Below, piece after piece: positions 18,569 to 28,100 of a DNA stretch of 64,000 nucleotides. The DNA is taken from positions 60,057-124,056 of the forward strand of contig JABDBL010000004.1 in the NCBI GenBank assembly GCA_013288645.1. Reading direction: 5' to 3'. The stretch's first letter is position 1. Every line of letters begins with the position of its first letter. The notes beneath the pieces are model-generated. The model was not told the DNA's origin, did not search any database, and worked only from the letters and a program-made list of their open reading frames with translations. A program made the position numbers and the translations under genes. The stretch is from Candidatus Melainabacteria bacterium (GTDB lineage Bacteria > Cyanobacteriota > Vampirovibrionia > Obscuribacterales > Obscuribacteraceae).

Positions 18569-20005
18569 CTAGACCTTCACCCTACGTGTTTGCCTATGCA
18601 TAGCAGCCATAGCCGCCTCGGCAATGGTTTCGGACAGACTGGGGTGAGGATGGATTGTATTAGCCAAATCTTGAAGAACAAGCCCAGCTTCAATTGCTAA
18701 TACCGCTTCGGCAATAAGATCTCCGGCGCGCGGTCCCACAATACCTACTCCCTTAATCAGATTAGTCTGCGGATCATAAATAATCTTGGTCAGACCATTT
18801 GTATTAGCCAGTGTCATAGCACGACCAGAAGCAGACCAAGGAAATTTGGCAACATCTAGCTTCAATCCATTAGTTTTGACTTCAATGTCGGTTACTCCGC
18901 ACCAAGCTATTTCGGGTTCTGTATAAACGACTGCCGGAATTACTTGATTATCAAAAGCGGAAGGCAAACCAGCGATAACTTCTGCTGCCACTATTCCTTG
19001 GCGCATCGCTCGATGGGCTAGCATTGGTTGGCCACTAACGTCCCCTATAGCCATTATTCTTTTATTGTTGGTCTGACACAAATTATTTACTTGAATAAAT
19101 CCAGCTTTATTAACTTCGATCATGGCATTCTCTAAAGCCAAACCATCAGTATTAGGCTTACGTCCAACAGCAACTAATACATAATCAAATTTTTCGTTGC
19201 GCACAGCTCCTTGCTGATCTTGGATTTGACAAGTAATGCCATTACCAGTGTCTTCAATATTCATTATTTTGCTATTTAAGGATATATTTTTAAAAGCAGA
19301 GCTTAAATGATTGGCTAAAGGTTTAACTAAATCGCGGTCCACACCTGGTAAAAGTCCATCAGTCATTTCAACGACAGAGACCGCACTACCTAAAGCTGCA
19401 TAAACTGTGCCTAATTCCAGCCCGATATAGCCGCCGCCTACAATTAACAAACTGCCAGGTACTTCAGGCAACTGTAAGGCTGATCGAGAATCCAATACAC
19501 GCTTACTATCAGCATCTTTAGGTGATTTAAAAAGACCAGGTATTTTTATAATGCTAGAACCGGTAGCAATAATGGTATGCTTAAATTTTATTTGCAAAGC
19601 ACCCTGCTCGCGATTAACCAATATTGTTTGATCATTGAGAAAACGAGCTTGTCCATTTATTATTTGCACTTGATTGCTTTTGCATAAACCCACAATGCCT
19701 TGACTAAGTTTATCGATGACCCCTTCTTTCCAAGATCGTAATTTATTTATATCAATTTGAGGGCTTTGAAATTGCAGACCAAAAACTGCCGCTTCTTTAG
19801 ATAATTCGATTACCTCTGCAGCGTGTAAGAGGGCTTTAGAAGGAATACAGCCTTCATTCAAACAAGTGCCACCTAAACTAGTTTGAGCATCAATCAAAAT
19901 TGTCTTAATACCAAGTTGTCCTGCTCTTATCGCAGCTGTATAACCGCCTGGACCAGCACCAATTACTGCTAGATCAATCTGTTCAGTAGCATCTCCAACA
20001 ACCAT
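18569..20005 (-). CDS. lpdA: Dihydrolipoamide dehydrogenase (E3)
   Basis: GAGPGGYTAAIRAGQLG; redox GGTCLNEGCIPSKALL; HPHPSLSE. Confidence 0.95.
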   Translation of the reverse strand: MVVGDATEQIDLAVIGAGPGGYTAAIRAGQLGIKTILIDAQTSLGGTCLNEGCIPSKALLHAAEVIELSKEAAVFGLQFQSPQIDINKLRSWKEGVIDKLSQGIVGLCKSNQVQIINGQARFLNDQTILVNREQGALQIKFKHTIIATGSSIIKIPGLFKSPKDADSKRVLDSRSALQLPEVPGSLLIVGGGYIGLELGTVYAALGSAVSVVEMTDGLLPGVDRDLVKPLANHLSSAFKNISLNSKIMNIEDTGNGITCQIQDQQGAVRNEKFDYVLVAVGRKPNTDGLALENAMIEVNKAGFIQVNNLCQTNNKRIMAIGDVSGQPMLAHRAMRQGIVAAEVIAGLPSAFDNQVIPAVVYTEPEIAWCGVTDIEVKTNGLKLDVAKFPWSASGRAMTLANTNGLTKIIYDPQTNLIKGVGIVGPRAGDLIAEAVLAIEAGLVLQDLANTIHPHPSLSETIAEAAMAAMHRQTRRVKV

Positions 20006-20053
20006 TTAAATTACCTCTCCTCGGTACGAAAATCCGTTATAAACTATAGTAAC

Positions 20054-21334
20054 TTAAGCACCTAAATACTTTTCAAAAGATCTGGGATTTTCTAGCATTT
20101 TTATAATAGTTCGAGTAAATTTGGCTGCCTGGGCCCCATCAGCTAAGCGATGATCAAAAGCTAAACATAAGGGCACAATTAGAACATTTTCTAAATTGCC
20201 ATTCTTATTTATCGCTCTTTCTATTGTTTTCATTACTGCTAATATAGCTGCTTCTGGATAATGAATTATGGGAGTAGCACTGGTACCACCAATAGCACCA
20301 ATGTTCGTGACCGTAAAAGTAGCGCCTTGCAATTCGCTTAATTCACTTTTTGCCGCCCGGGCTTTTTCAGCCACTTCACTAATCTCTACTGCCAGTTCAA
20401 AAATATTTTTTTTATCAACAGATTTAATTACAGGAACTACTAAGCCACGTTCTGTGGCTACAGCCATACCCAAATTATAATATCGTTTAAAAATTATTTC
20501 TTCTGATTGTTCATCAAAACTTGTGTTGAATTCAGGGAATTCCTGCAAGGCGAGAGCTACCGCTTTCATGATAAAAACAGTCAACGTCAGTTTTGCTCCC
20601 TGCTTTTTAACTTGATCTTGATATTGAGCTCTATTTCTAAATATCTCTAGTTCCGTTATATTGGCTTCATCACAATGTGTGACATGCGGTATCTTCGACC
20701 AGCTTAAAGCCATTAACTGAGCAGTTTTGCGACGCAAAGAGCGCATAGGAACTCGCTCAATTTTACCAAATTTTGCAAAATCTGGCAACGTATTTGCTAT
20801 AGCAGCACTATGGACGATACCAGGCGTAGCAGGCACTTGTTTATTTTTTGAACTTTCAGCATAGGCAAGTACATCTTCCTTGGATATTTTGCCGCCTGGT
20901 CCTGTAGCGGGAACTTTGTGTAGATCGATTTTCATTTCTCTTGCCAATTGTCTCGTAGCAGGCGTAGCTATAATCGGTGCCTCAGCAAGTGCTTGTCCAT
21001 TGTGGGGAGTAGAGTTTGCCTCTTTGTCTGTTGATTTTTCATTAGTTCTCTCAACCTTGGCAGAAATATTTTCTGCAGTCGCGGTTTGGGTTTGTCCAGA
21101 CTCTTCAATAGAAATCATCACGTTTCCAACCACGACAATTTGCCCTGGTTTTACCAGAACCTCTAAAGCTTTGCCTGCTACTGGAGAGGGAATCTCAACT
21201 ACAGCTTTATCTGTTTCCACCTCAAAGAGAATTTGGTCTTCGGATATTGCTTGTCCTTCAGTTACTTTAACTGCTAGGACTTCCGCTTCGCGAATGCCTT
21301 CTCCAAGATCAGGTAATTTAAAGTCAAATGACAT
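20054..21334 (-). CDS. pdhC: 2-oxo acid dehydrogenase E2, dihydrolipoyl acyltransferase
   Basis: Lipoyl domain VETDKAVVEIPSP; E3-binding ATPATRQLAREMKIDLHKVPATGPGGKISKEDV; HRLADGAQAAKF. Confidence 0.93.
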   Translation of the reverse strand: MSFDFKLPDLGEGIREAEVLAVKVTEGQAISEDQILFEVETDKAVVEIPSPVAGKALEVLVKPGQIVVVGNVMISIEESGQTQTATAENISAKVERTNEKSTDKEANSTPHNGQALAEAPIIATPATRQLAREMKIDLHKVPATGPGGKISKEDVLAYAESSKNKQVPATPGIVHSAAIANTLPDFAKFGKIERVPMRSLRRKTAQLMALSWSKIPHVTHCDEANITELEIFRNRAQYQDQVKKQGAKLTLTVFIMKAVALALQEFPEFNTSFDEQSEEIIFKRYYNLGMAVATERGLVVPVIKSVDKKNIFELAVEISEVAEKARAAKSELSELQGATFTVTNIGAIGGTSATPIIHYPEAAILAVMKTIERAINKNGNLENVLIVPLCLAFDHRLADGAQAAKFTRTIIKMLENPRSFEKYLGA

Positions 21335-22326
21335 TAATTAGCGGCTCCATCAATATCCAAAATAGAACGACAAGCCATAGCGACTTTATCAGCATCAGGT
21401 ATATAATACTGTTCTTTCGAAAAATAAGGGAAAGGCGTATCGTATCCAGTAACGCGTTTTATCGGCGCCTCCAAATAAAGGAGTGCATGCTCATTAATTT
21501 GGGCAATTATTTCTGCTCCTACACCACAGGTACGAGGAGCCTCATGAATGACTACTGCTCGCCCAGTTTTTTTTATAGAATTAATTATAGTATCAATATC
21601 TAATGGCGAAAGACTAAGTAAATCTATGATTTCACAATCAACATTTTCTTGGGCCAAATTTTCTGCTGCTCCCAAAGCAGCCTGCATGCTGGCACCATAA
21701 GATATGAGTGTAATGTCTTTGCCTACGCGAGCAATATTTGCTTTACCCAAAGGCATAATTTCAGTTTTTTCTGGCACTTCTTCTCGAAAGAGACGATAAA
21801 TCGCTTTTGGCTCGTAATATATAACAGGATCAGGATCAGCAATGGCCGCTAAAAGCAGTGCTCTAGCATTGCGAGGACCAGAAGGTATCACTAATTTTAA
21901 TCCTGGTGTATGCGCATAAATCGCCTCCTTACTTTCAGAATGATGCTCAGGAGCTCGTATACCACCCCCATAAGGAGCACGCATAACCAACGGTACAGTG
22001 ATCCTACCTCTTGTGCGATTGCGTAAGCGTGCCGCATGACTTTCCATTTGTTGGTAACCATAATAGTCAAAACCAGCAAATTGTATTTCGCAGACCGGTC
22101 GCAATCCGTAAACTGCCATACCAATAGCAGCACCAATAATGCCAGATTCTGCTAGAGGAGTATCTATAACACGCTTGTCGCCATACTTAGCCGAAAGTCC
22201 TTCTGTAACACGAAACACGCCTTCATCGCGACCTACATCTTGTCCCAGGATAATAACACGTTCATCCTTTGCCATTGCCTCATGGAGAGCCAAATTTATT
22301 GCCTTAGCCATATTCATTTCAGGCAT
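21334..22326 (-). CDS. pdhB: Pyruvate dehydrogenase E1 beta
   Basis: MPEMNMAKAINLALHEAMAKDERVIILGQDVGRDEGVFRVTEGL; track start at 22473 is probably over-extended; ATG at 22326 overlaps pdhA end. Confidence 0.92.
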   Translation of the reverse strand: MPEMNMAKAINLALHEAMAKDERVIILGQDVGRDEGVFRVTEGLSAKYGDKRVIDTPLAESGIIGAAIGMAVYGLRPVCEIQFAGFDYYGYQQMESHAARLRNRTRGRITVPLVMRAPYGGGIRAPEHHSESKEAIYAHTPGLKLVIPSGPRNARALLLAAIADPDPVIYYEPKAIYRLFREEVPEKTEIMPLGKANIARVGKDITLISYGASMQAALGAAENLAQENVDCEIIDLLSLSPLDIDTIINSIKKTGRAVVIHEAPRTCGVGAEIIAQINEHALLYLEAPIKRVTGYDTPFPYFSKEQYYIPDADKVAMACRSILDIDGAAN

Positions 22327-23446
22327 TTTTGCTTTCCTCTTTTTTATAAGAGCCTTTCTTATATTGCAAATAATCTTCAAGTTCTTGTCTTTGTCTTTGC
22401 ACACAGGGAGGAATTTCGGCATACGAATAGTCAAATATATGCAAAGGATTGCTAAAATCAGGACTTTTCGCAAGTAGATCTGCTTTCTCGACCGCGGCTT
22501 TGATATCGTTAGTAATCTGCTCTTCTAATTTTTCTTCTTCGCCCTTCAAAATAATTTTTTTGTCGTACATATATTGTCTAAATCGAACTAATGGCTCGCG
22601 CTTTAGCCAAATAGCTACTTCTTCATCAGAGCGATAGCGCTTAGGATCATCGGCCGTTGTATGCGGAGCCACTCTATAAGTAACTGCTTCAATGAGAGTA
22701 GGTCCACCACCTTCTCGGGCTCTTGTAACGGCATCTTTGGTAGCCGAATAAACTGCCAAAATATCGTTACCGTCCACTTGTATGCCTGGCATATCGTAAG
22801 CTATGGCTCTTTGAACAATGGTTTTTGCTTTCATTTGTTTACTGAGTGGAACAGATATTGCATATTGATTGTTCACACACATAAAAATCACTGGCACATT
22901 GAACACAGTAGCGAAATTTAAAGCCTCATGACAATCGCCTTCTGAAGCCGCTCCATCGCCAAAGAAAACAACAACAACTTTTTGTTCATTTTTAATATTA
23001 ATGGCCATACCCATCCCCACAGCATGCAAGAGCTGGGAGGAGATGGGCACACAGAAGGGCAAATCTTTTAACTCAGCAGGAACCATGGCCCCTTCTTCAA
23101 AGCCATTCCAATAAAGCAAAAATTCCTCTATAGGCCAGCCACGATAAAGCATGCCCGCCAATTCTCTATAATACGGTACAAAAGAGTCAGCCTTGTTTAT
23201 AGCAAAGGCAGCGCCTAAGCTAATTGCTTCGTGACCGGTGCATTGAGCAAAAGTAGATAATCGTCCTTGCCTTTGCATAATGAGCATGCGCTCGTCTAAA
23301 CGTCTGCCTAAGAGCATATAGTGGTATAAAGTTTTTAATTGTTCGGCAGAAAGATTAGGCTCAAGACTTTTATCAATTTGGCCCTGTTCGTCTAATATAG
23401 ATAAATAATCAATCTCTGCTGAAATTTTAATTGGCGTTCTTGGCAT
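22319..23446 (-). CDS. pdhA: Pyruvate dehydrogenase E1 alpha
   Basis: TPP motif GDGAASEGDCHEALNFATVFNVPVIFMCVNNQYAIS. Confidence 0.93.
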   Translation of the reverse strand: MPRTPIKISAEIDYLSILDEQGQIDKSLEPNLSAEQLKTLYHYMLLGRRLDERMLIMQRQGRLSTFAQCTGHEAISLGAAFAINKADSFVPYYRELAGMLYRGWPIEEFLLYWNGFEEGAMVPAELKDLPFCVPISSQLLHAVGMGMAINIKNEQKVVVVFFGDGAASEGDCHEALNFATVFNVPVIFMCVNNQYAISVPLSKQMKAKTIVQRAIAYDMPGIQVDGNDILAVYSATKDAVTRAREGGGPTLIEAVTYRVAPHTTADDPKRYRSDEEVAIWLKREPLVRFRQYMYDKKIILKGEEEKLEEQITNDIKAAVEKADLLAKSPDFSNPLHIFDYSYAEIPPCVQRQRQELEDYLQYKKGSYKKEESKNA

Positions 23447-23597
23447 TTATTTATCCAATTCCGGGTTGCATCTATACAGTTACTTTTATCATTGTATTGC
23501 TTTAGGAGCAACGTTCGCATCAAAACAGCAGGTCTTATTGAATTTGATTAAATGAGCATTAAGTCTTTGATTAGCAATCAAACCGATCACATATCTA

Positions 23598-24524
23598 TTG
23601 AATAAACAATTAAAATCCAGGCAATATGAGAACTTGAAGCTAGATATGACAAATACCCAATTAAATTTCAACGATAAAAAACCAAATTGGCTTAAAGTAA
23701 AACTGCCAACCGGCAAACGTTATCAAGACATAAAAACAATCGTTTCTGAGAATAATTTACATACGGTCTGTGAGTCAGCAGCTTGCCCAAACCGGGGTGA
23801 ATGCTGGAATTTTGGTACAGCCACTTTTATGATTTTGGGTAATATTTGCACTCGCAGTTGTGGCTTTTGCAATGTCCAGACTGGCAAGCCAAATGAGCTG
23901 GATCTTGACGAACCAAAACGAGTAGCAGATGCGGTAAAAAAAATGGGGCTTGATTATATAGTTATTACTTCTGTTAATAGAGATGAATTGGCAGACGGTG
24001 GAGCGTCCATTTGGGCTGAAACAATTGCAGAAATAAAAGACCTAAACCAATCAATAAAGGTGGAAGTATTGCTTCCAGATTTTGGCGGCAATTGGCAAGC
24101 ACTAAATACGGTATTACAAGCTTCGCCAGATGTAGTAAATCATAATATCGAAACCGTGCCACGACTCTATAAACAAGTGAGACCGCAAGCTACATTTGAA
24201 CGTAGTCTTGAATTGCTAAAAATTGCTAAAGACAAAGGCTTCACAACTAAATCTGGTTTGATGTTAGGGCTAGGTGAATCAGAAGAAGAAGTTATAGAAG
24301 TATTAAACCGTTGGGCAAAGGTTGGTTGTGACATTATTACTATTGGTCAGTATCTTCAGCCAACCAAAGATCATTTGCCGATAGAAAGCTTTATACGTCC
24401 AGAAACTTTTGAGCATTATGCAAAATTAGGCAAGAAGATGGGATTCAAAAATGTTTTTTCTGGACCATTAGTACGAAGCAGCTATCATGCATCTGAACAA
24501 GCAAGCTTTCCTGCATCTATCTAG
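23598..24524 (+). CDS. lipA: Lipoyl synthase (radical SAM)
   Basis: CESAACPNRGECW and CTRSCGFCNV; GLMLGLGES; SSYHA. Confidence 0.95.
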   Translation: MNKQLKSRQYENLKLDMTNTQLNFNDKKPNWLKVKLPTGKRYQDIKTIVSENNLHTVCESAACPNRGECWNFGTATFMILGNICTRSCGFCNVQTGKPNELDLDEPKRVADAVKKMGLDYIVITSVNRDELADGGASIWAETIAEIKDLNQSIKVEVLLPDFGGNWQALNTVLQASPDVVNHNIETVPRLYKQVRPQATFERSLELLKIAKDKGFTTKSGLMLGLGESEEEVIEVLNRWAKVGCDIITIGQYLQPTKDHLPIESFIRPETFEHYAKLGKKMGFKNVFSGPLVRSSYHASEQASFPASI

Positions 24525-24635
24525 TGATAAAGGGAAAGATTGAGGAGCTCTAACAATTTTAGCAAGAGCCGCTCAAGTCCGGTCGATCGTCCGATGTGGT
24601 AGATTATCTTCGGTTTCAGTGTGAAAACCGTTAAT

Positions 24636-27600
24636 TTAAACCAAAGCCAAAGATAAGATCTTTTTTTCCAAGTAAGTTACATATGCTGTGTGTTCACCGG
24701 CTCTGGCAGAAGAACTGATGTCGTTTTGAATAGCGTCTTCATTTGTTAAAATTCGATATCTCCCATTATTATGATCAACATCGACAACGGATAGTTTTCT
24801 AAGACATTCGGGCAGTCCGAGCCCTAACAGCTTAGCGACCGATTCTTTTGCTGACCAGATTTTTTTTATGCCTATGGCTCGCTCTTGTCCAGATAAGTTT
24901 TGAATATAATTGCGCTCCGCGGAACTGAGAATAAAATCTTCCAAATCATTATCTAAAAGTTTTGATTCTAAATCAATACCGATAGATGAAAACAATGAAC
25001 TGTCCGCAGCAACAGCAATAATTTCACCCTCTTTATGGGTTATAGATATAACTGGTTTATTAGCACCGGCCACAGTGGCAGCTATCCTTACTAGATATGG
25101 TTTACCTGAATCCAAAACATCAATTTCAATATCAGTATTTGCTATTTTTACACCAGTAAGCTTGTCAATTACAGAACGGACTGCTTCTTTAGCAGCTATT
25201 CGTCCTGCAAACCATTGTCTACGCTTAGTAGGTTGATTAAATGATTGCAGTTTCTCTCGCTCTAAAGGTGTCAAAATAGTATCAACGAGAGACGTAAAAG
25301 CATCTTCATTTTTCGGCAAGCATTCTTCAAAAAGTCTACGACAAACTATACCTTTACTCTCAGCCAAACTAGCAAAAATTTGTGTAAGAGAAATTTCATT
25401 GCTCAAGTATTGCTGTTCGCTTTTTCCTGTTTCAAAGCCGATTTTGCCCGGTAATAAATATGCCATTACTTGCTCTTCCAACTCTTGCAATTGTTTTTGG
25501 AAGGATCTTGTCATAGCAACTATATCTGACTGAAATTCACTTCCTGAAACCTGTTGGATTACATTCTCTGCCAATTGGTTACTTGAAGCAGGCTCAAATT
25601 GATCCTGCATAAGAGATAGTAATTTGGGTGTCCTTCTGGCAAATAAATAACTAAGATCCATATAAATATTGTTGACAAACAATACAGCCAGAAGATTTTG
25701 CAATTGTGTAATAGCTGATACATCAGAACGATTAGCAGCCAGTGAGACATGCGGCCGAGATTGCAGAGTCTCAGTTATTATAGGAGCCAAGTTGCCTCTG
25801 GGACCTACTTCCACAAAGGTTCTTACACCTTTCTTGTACAACGTCTCAATACTTTCCCGAAATAATATTGGCTTACTGAATAAATCAGTAGTCATTTTTT
25901 TTATTTTCTCTGCCTTATTTGGATAAGGGGCAGCTAAAGAACAAGACCATGATTCTATAAGAGGATTACTTATTTGCAGAGCTTCTATATCGGGATTGTC
26001 TGCTGATACCACATCCGCTACCAAAGATGTATGATAAGGTATAGCAAAGGGTAAAAAATCTGCAGATATGTGCCTACTTTCAAAGGACTTGAGTAGTAAG
26101 TTTATAGACTCTCTGTCTCCAGTAAGAATGAGCTGTCGCGGTGATAAGTTAGCGCTCAGATAGACTTTGTTCTTATAGTTGGCAAGCTCGACTTCTATTT
26201 TTTCATAAGAATCGTTTACCCGTAAGGACCTTAAGTTTATTAATTGGTCAAGAGGTAGAGCATGTACCATGCCCGTGCTTAAGTGATAGAACAACGGTGC
26301 TGCTTTAAAAATATCTACTGCTCCAGACATAGTCAAGGCAGCAAATTCGCCTGTACTAGAGCCTAATAAAATATCGGGCACAATATCTAAATTAAGCAAT
26401 AAAGTAAAAATGGCCCATTCTGCCATAAGTACGGTGACAACAGCTGAGTCCATAACAGCTAATGATCCCGGTGTTTCTCGAAATGTGTTTGTACGTGGAT
26501 CTAAGCGACAAAAAATGCGATCACTGGGCCTTAATTTACTACCACCGGATACAGATAAATAGTCCACAAAATCAAAAATTGCTCTTATCTCTGGAAAGTG
26601 TAAACAAAGCTCGGCGAGCATATTAGGATATGCTGCACCAAGCCCAGGTAATATAAATGCCAATTTATTCTTTTCATTGCCCACATCTATATATGAATTA
26701 TTGCACCAATAAATATCATTACTTGCGAAGTAAGCGAGATCGCTGCTCTGAGCAAAGTTGCCTTCTAAGCACGTGTCTATCATGTTTTTAATTTTGGGGA
26801 GAAATTCTTCAATGCTTGTGCATACAAAAGCTGCTCTGATATATTCGCTAGTCTTTTGTTGAACAACCTGATTCGCTCGAGCAAGAGATTCGTTTACGAG
26901 TTTAAAGGTATTAGCATTAATAGTGAAGGCTAAGTCTTTTAAATTTATTTGGTTACTGGTACGAAATACGAATGCTTCAATCGATTGTAAGTAAGCGATT
27001 AATTGATAAGGATTTTCTGTAAAAAAAGTGAATAGTTCTGCTGGCCAATGGGGTTGAAGATTACGTTGTTTCAATTCGTTCGCATCTTCAAACTCTTCTG
27101 CCACTAGATGATAGATTTGTCCATCTTCTTCAGTAATATGCAAAGCAGCCCGACGATGCGAAGAACTATACGTTGGTTGTGGACTCATAGCCCTGAAGTG
27201 CAAATGAATCTGAGGATGAAACCAAGGACGGATAGCAAAATTAAAATAGAAAGGAGAATGTCTAAGATCTATCTGTTCGATAAAGTCTGTCTGTTGCAGG
27301 GGCAAAAATGTTCTCTGCTGAATTGATATAATTGTCTCCACTAGGGAAGTAAGTCCATTAACTGAATGATTACTCTTATCTCTAAGTCCAATTTGCAAAG
27401 AACACCAAGGATCCTCTCTAAAAACATTATCTCCATTTGCTTTGCTTGCAACTTCAATGCCTTTAGTATCTTTGGCGAACCACTTAGATAATTGGGCTAT
27501 TTGCGCGGTTATTGCATTTTCGGACTTTGAATTTAAAGTAAATAAATTGATAGACGAGGTAGAGATTTGAGCTTCCTTGTATTTTGCTTTTAACTCAAGT

Positions 27601-28100
27601 AAATGGTCATCGGTGTTTGCTTTAAGCAAAAATGAAATTGACGCATATACTTTTTTATTAATTTCAATTGCTCTGGAAAGCGGTCTCAAGACAAAAGCAG
27701 AAAGATAGTAGGAATTCTGTGGTTCTTGTATATTTTCTACTGAGTCACAAAGCAATAGTAAAACAATATTACAAGCAGAAGATTGCAGCTGATTAATAGC
27801 CATGTCTAACCCTTGCAAAGGATTTGAAATTTGCTGATCAGTACCTCTTCCTGTCAATCCAAGGAGAGGCAATAATTGTTCAGCTGAAATTAAATTGGCG
27901 TTGCCACAATTGCCAATAATGAGGCAAGGGCTCTCTGCAATATCCGAGTCATCGACTAAAGCTTCTTTGGCTATTTGAATAAGAGACGACTTCAAATCAC
28001 CTTTGCCATGACCATAACAACTAATGTAAGACAAACCGGTAATAGCTATGCTGCAGGAATTATTTTCCTGCTTTATAGACGAATTTGTATTGTCTATCAT
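24636..28100 (-). CDS. PfaB-like acyltransferase protein with C-terminal 4'-phosphopantetheinyl transferase domain
   Basis: AT motif LLGSSTGEFAAL (~26.35 kb); C-terminal PPTase motifs IGIDLES and KIWSAKESVAKLLGLG (~24.84-24.98 kb). Confidence 0.85.
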   Translation of the reverse strand: MIDNTNSSIKQENNSCSIAITGLSYISCYGHGKGDLKSSLIQIAKEALVDDSDIAESPCLIIGNCGNANLISAEQLLPLLGLTGRGTDQQISNPLQGLDMAINQLQSSACNIVLLLLCDSVENIQEPQNSYYLSAFVLRPLSRAIEINKKVYASISFLLKANTDDHLLELKAKYKEAQISTSSINLFTLNSKSENAITAQIAQLSKWFAKDTKGIEVASKANGDNVFREDPWCSLQIGLRDKSNHSVNGLTSLVETIISIQQRTFLPLQQTDFIEQIDLRHSPFYFNFAIRPWFHPQIHLHFRAMSPQPTYSSSHRRAALHITEEDGQIYHLVAEEFEDANELKQRNLQPHWPAELFTFFTENPYQLIAYLQSIEAFVFRTSNQINLKDLAFTINANTFKLVNESLARANQVVQQKTSEYIRAAFVCTSIEEFLPKIKNMIDTCLEGNFAQSSDLAYFASNDIYWCNNSYIDVGNEKNKLAFILPGLGAAYPNMLAELCLHFPEIRAIFDFVDYLSVSGGSKLRPSDRIFCRLDPRTNTFRETPGSLAVMDSAVVTVLMAEWAIFTLLLNLDIVPDILLGSSTGEFAALTMSGAVDIFKAAPLFYHLSTGMVHALPLDQLINLRSLRVNDSYEKIEVELANYKNKVYLSANLSPRQLILTGDRESINLLLKSFESRHISADFLPFAIPYHTSLVADVVSADNPDIEALQISNPLIESWSCSLAAPYPNKAEKIKKMTTDLFSKPILFRESIETLYKKGVRTFVEVGPRGNLAPIITETLQSRPHVSLAANRSDVSAITQLQNLLAVLFVNNIYMDLSYLFARRTPKLLSLMQDQFEPASSNQLAENVIQQVSGSEFQSDIVAMTRSFQKQLQELEEQVMAYLLPGKIGFETGKSEQQYLSNEISLTQIFASLAESKGIVCRRLFEECLPKNEDAFTSLVDTILTPLEREKLQSFNQPTKRRQWFAGRIAAKEAVRSVIDKLTGVKIANTDIEIDVLDSGKPYLVRIAATVAGANKPVISITHKEGEIIAVAADSSLFSSIGIDLESKLLDNDLEDFILSSAERNYIQNLSGQERAIGIKKIWSAKESVAKLLGLGLPECLRKLSVVDVDHNNGRYRILTNEDAIQNDISSSARAGEHTAYVTYLEKKILSLALV

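Noticed and set aside
18569-24524. pdhA-pdhB-pdhC-lpd and lipA as a notable system
   Set aside because: Ordinary 2-oxo acid dehydrogenase operon with divergent lipoyl synthase.
24600-24632. Hairpin CGGTTTCAGTGTGAAAACCG as an intrinsic terminator
   Set aside because: Short imperfect stem without a convincing U-tract in either direction.
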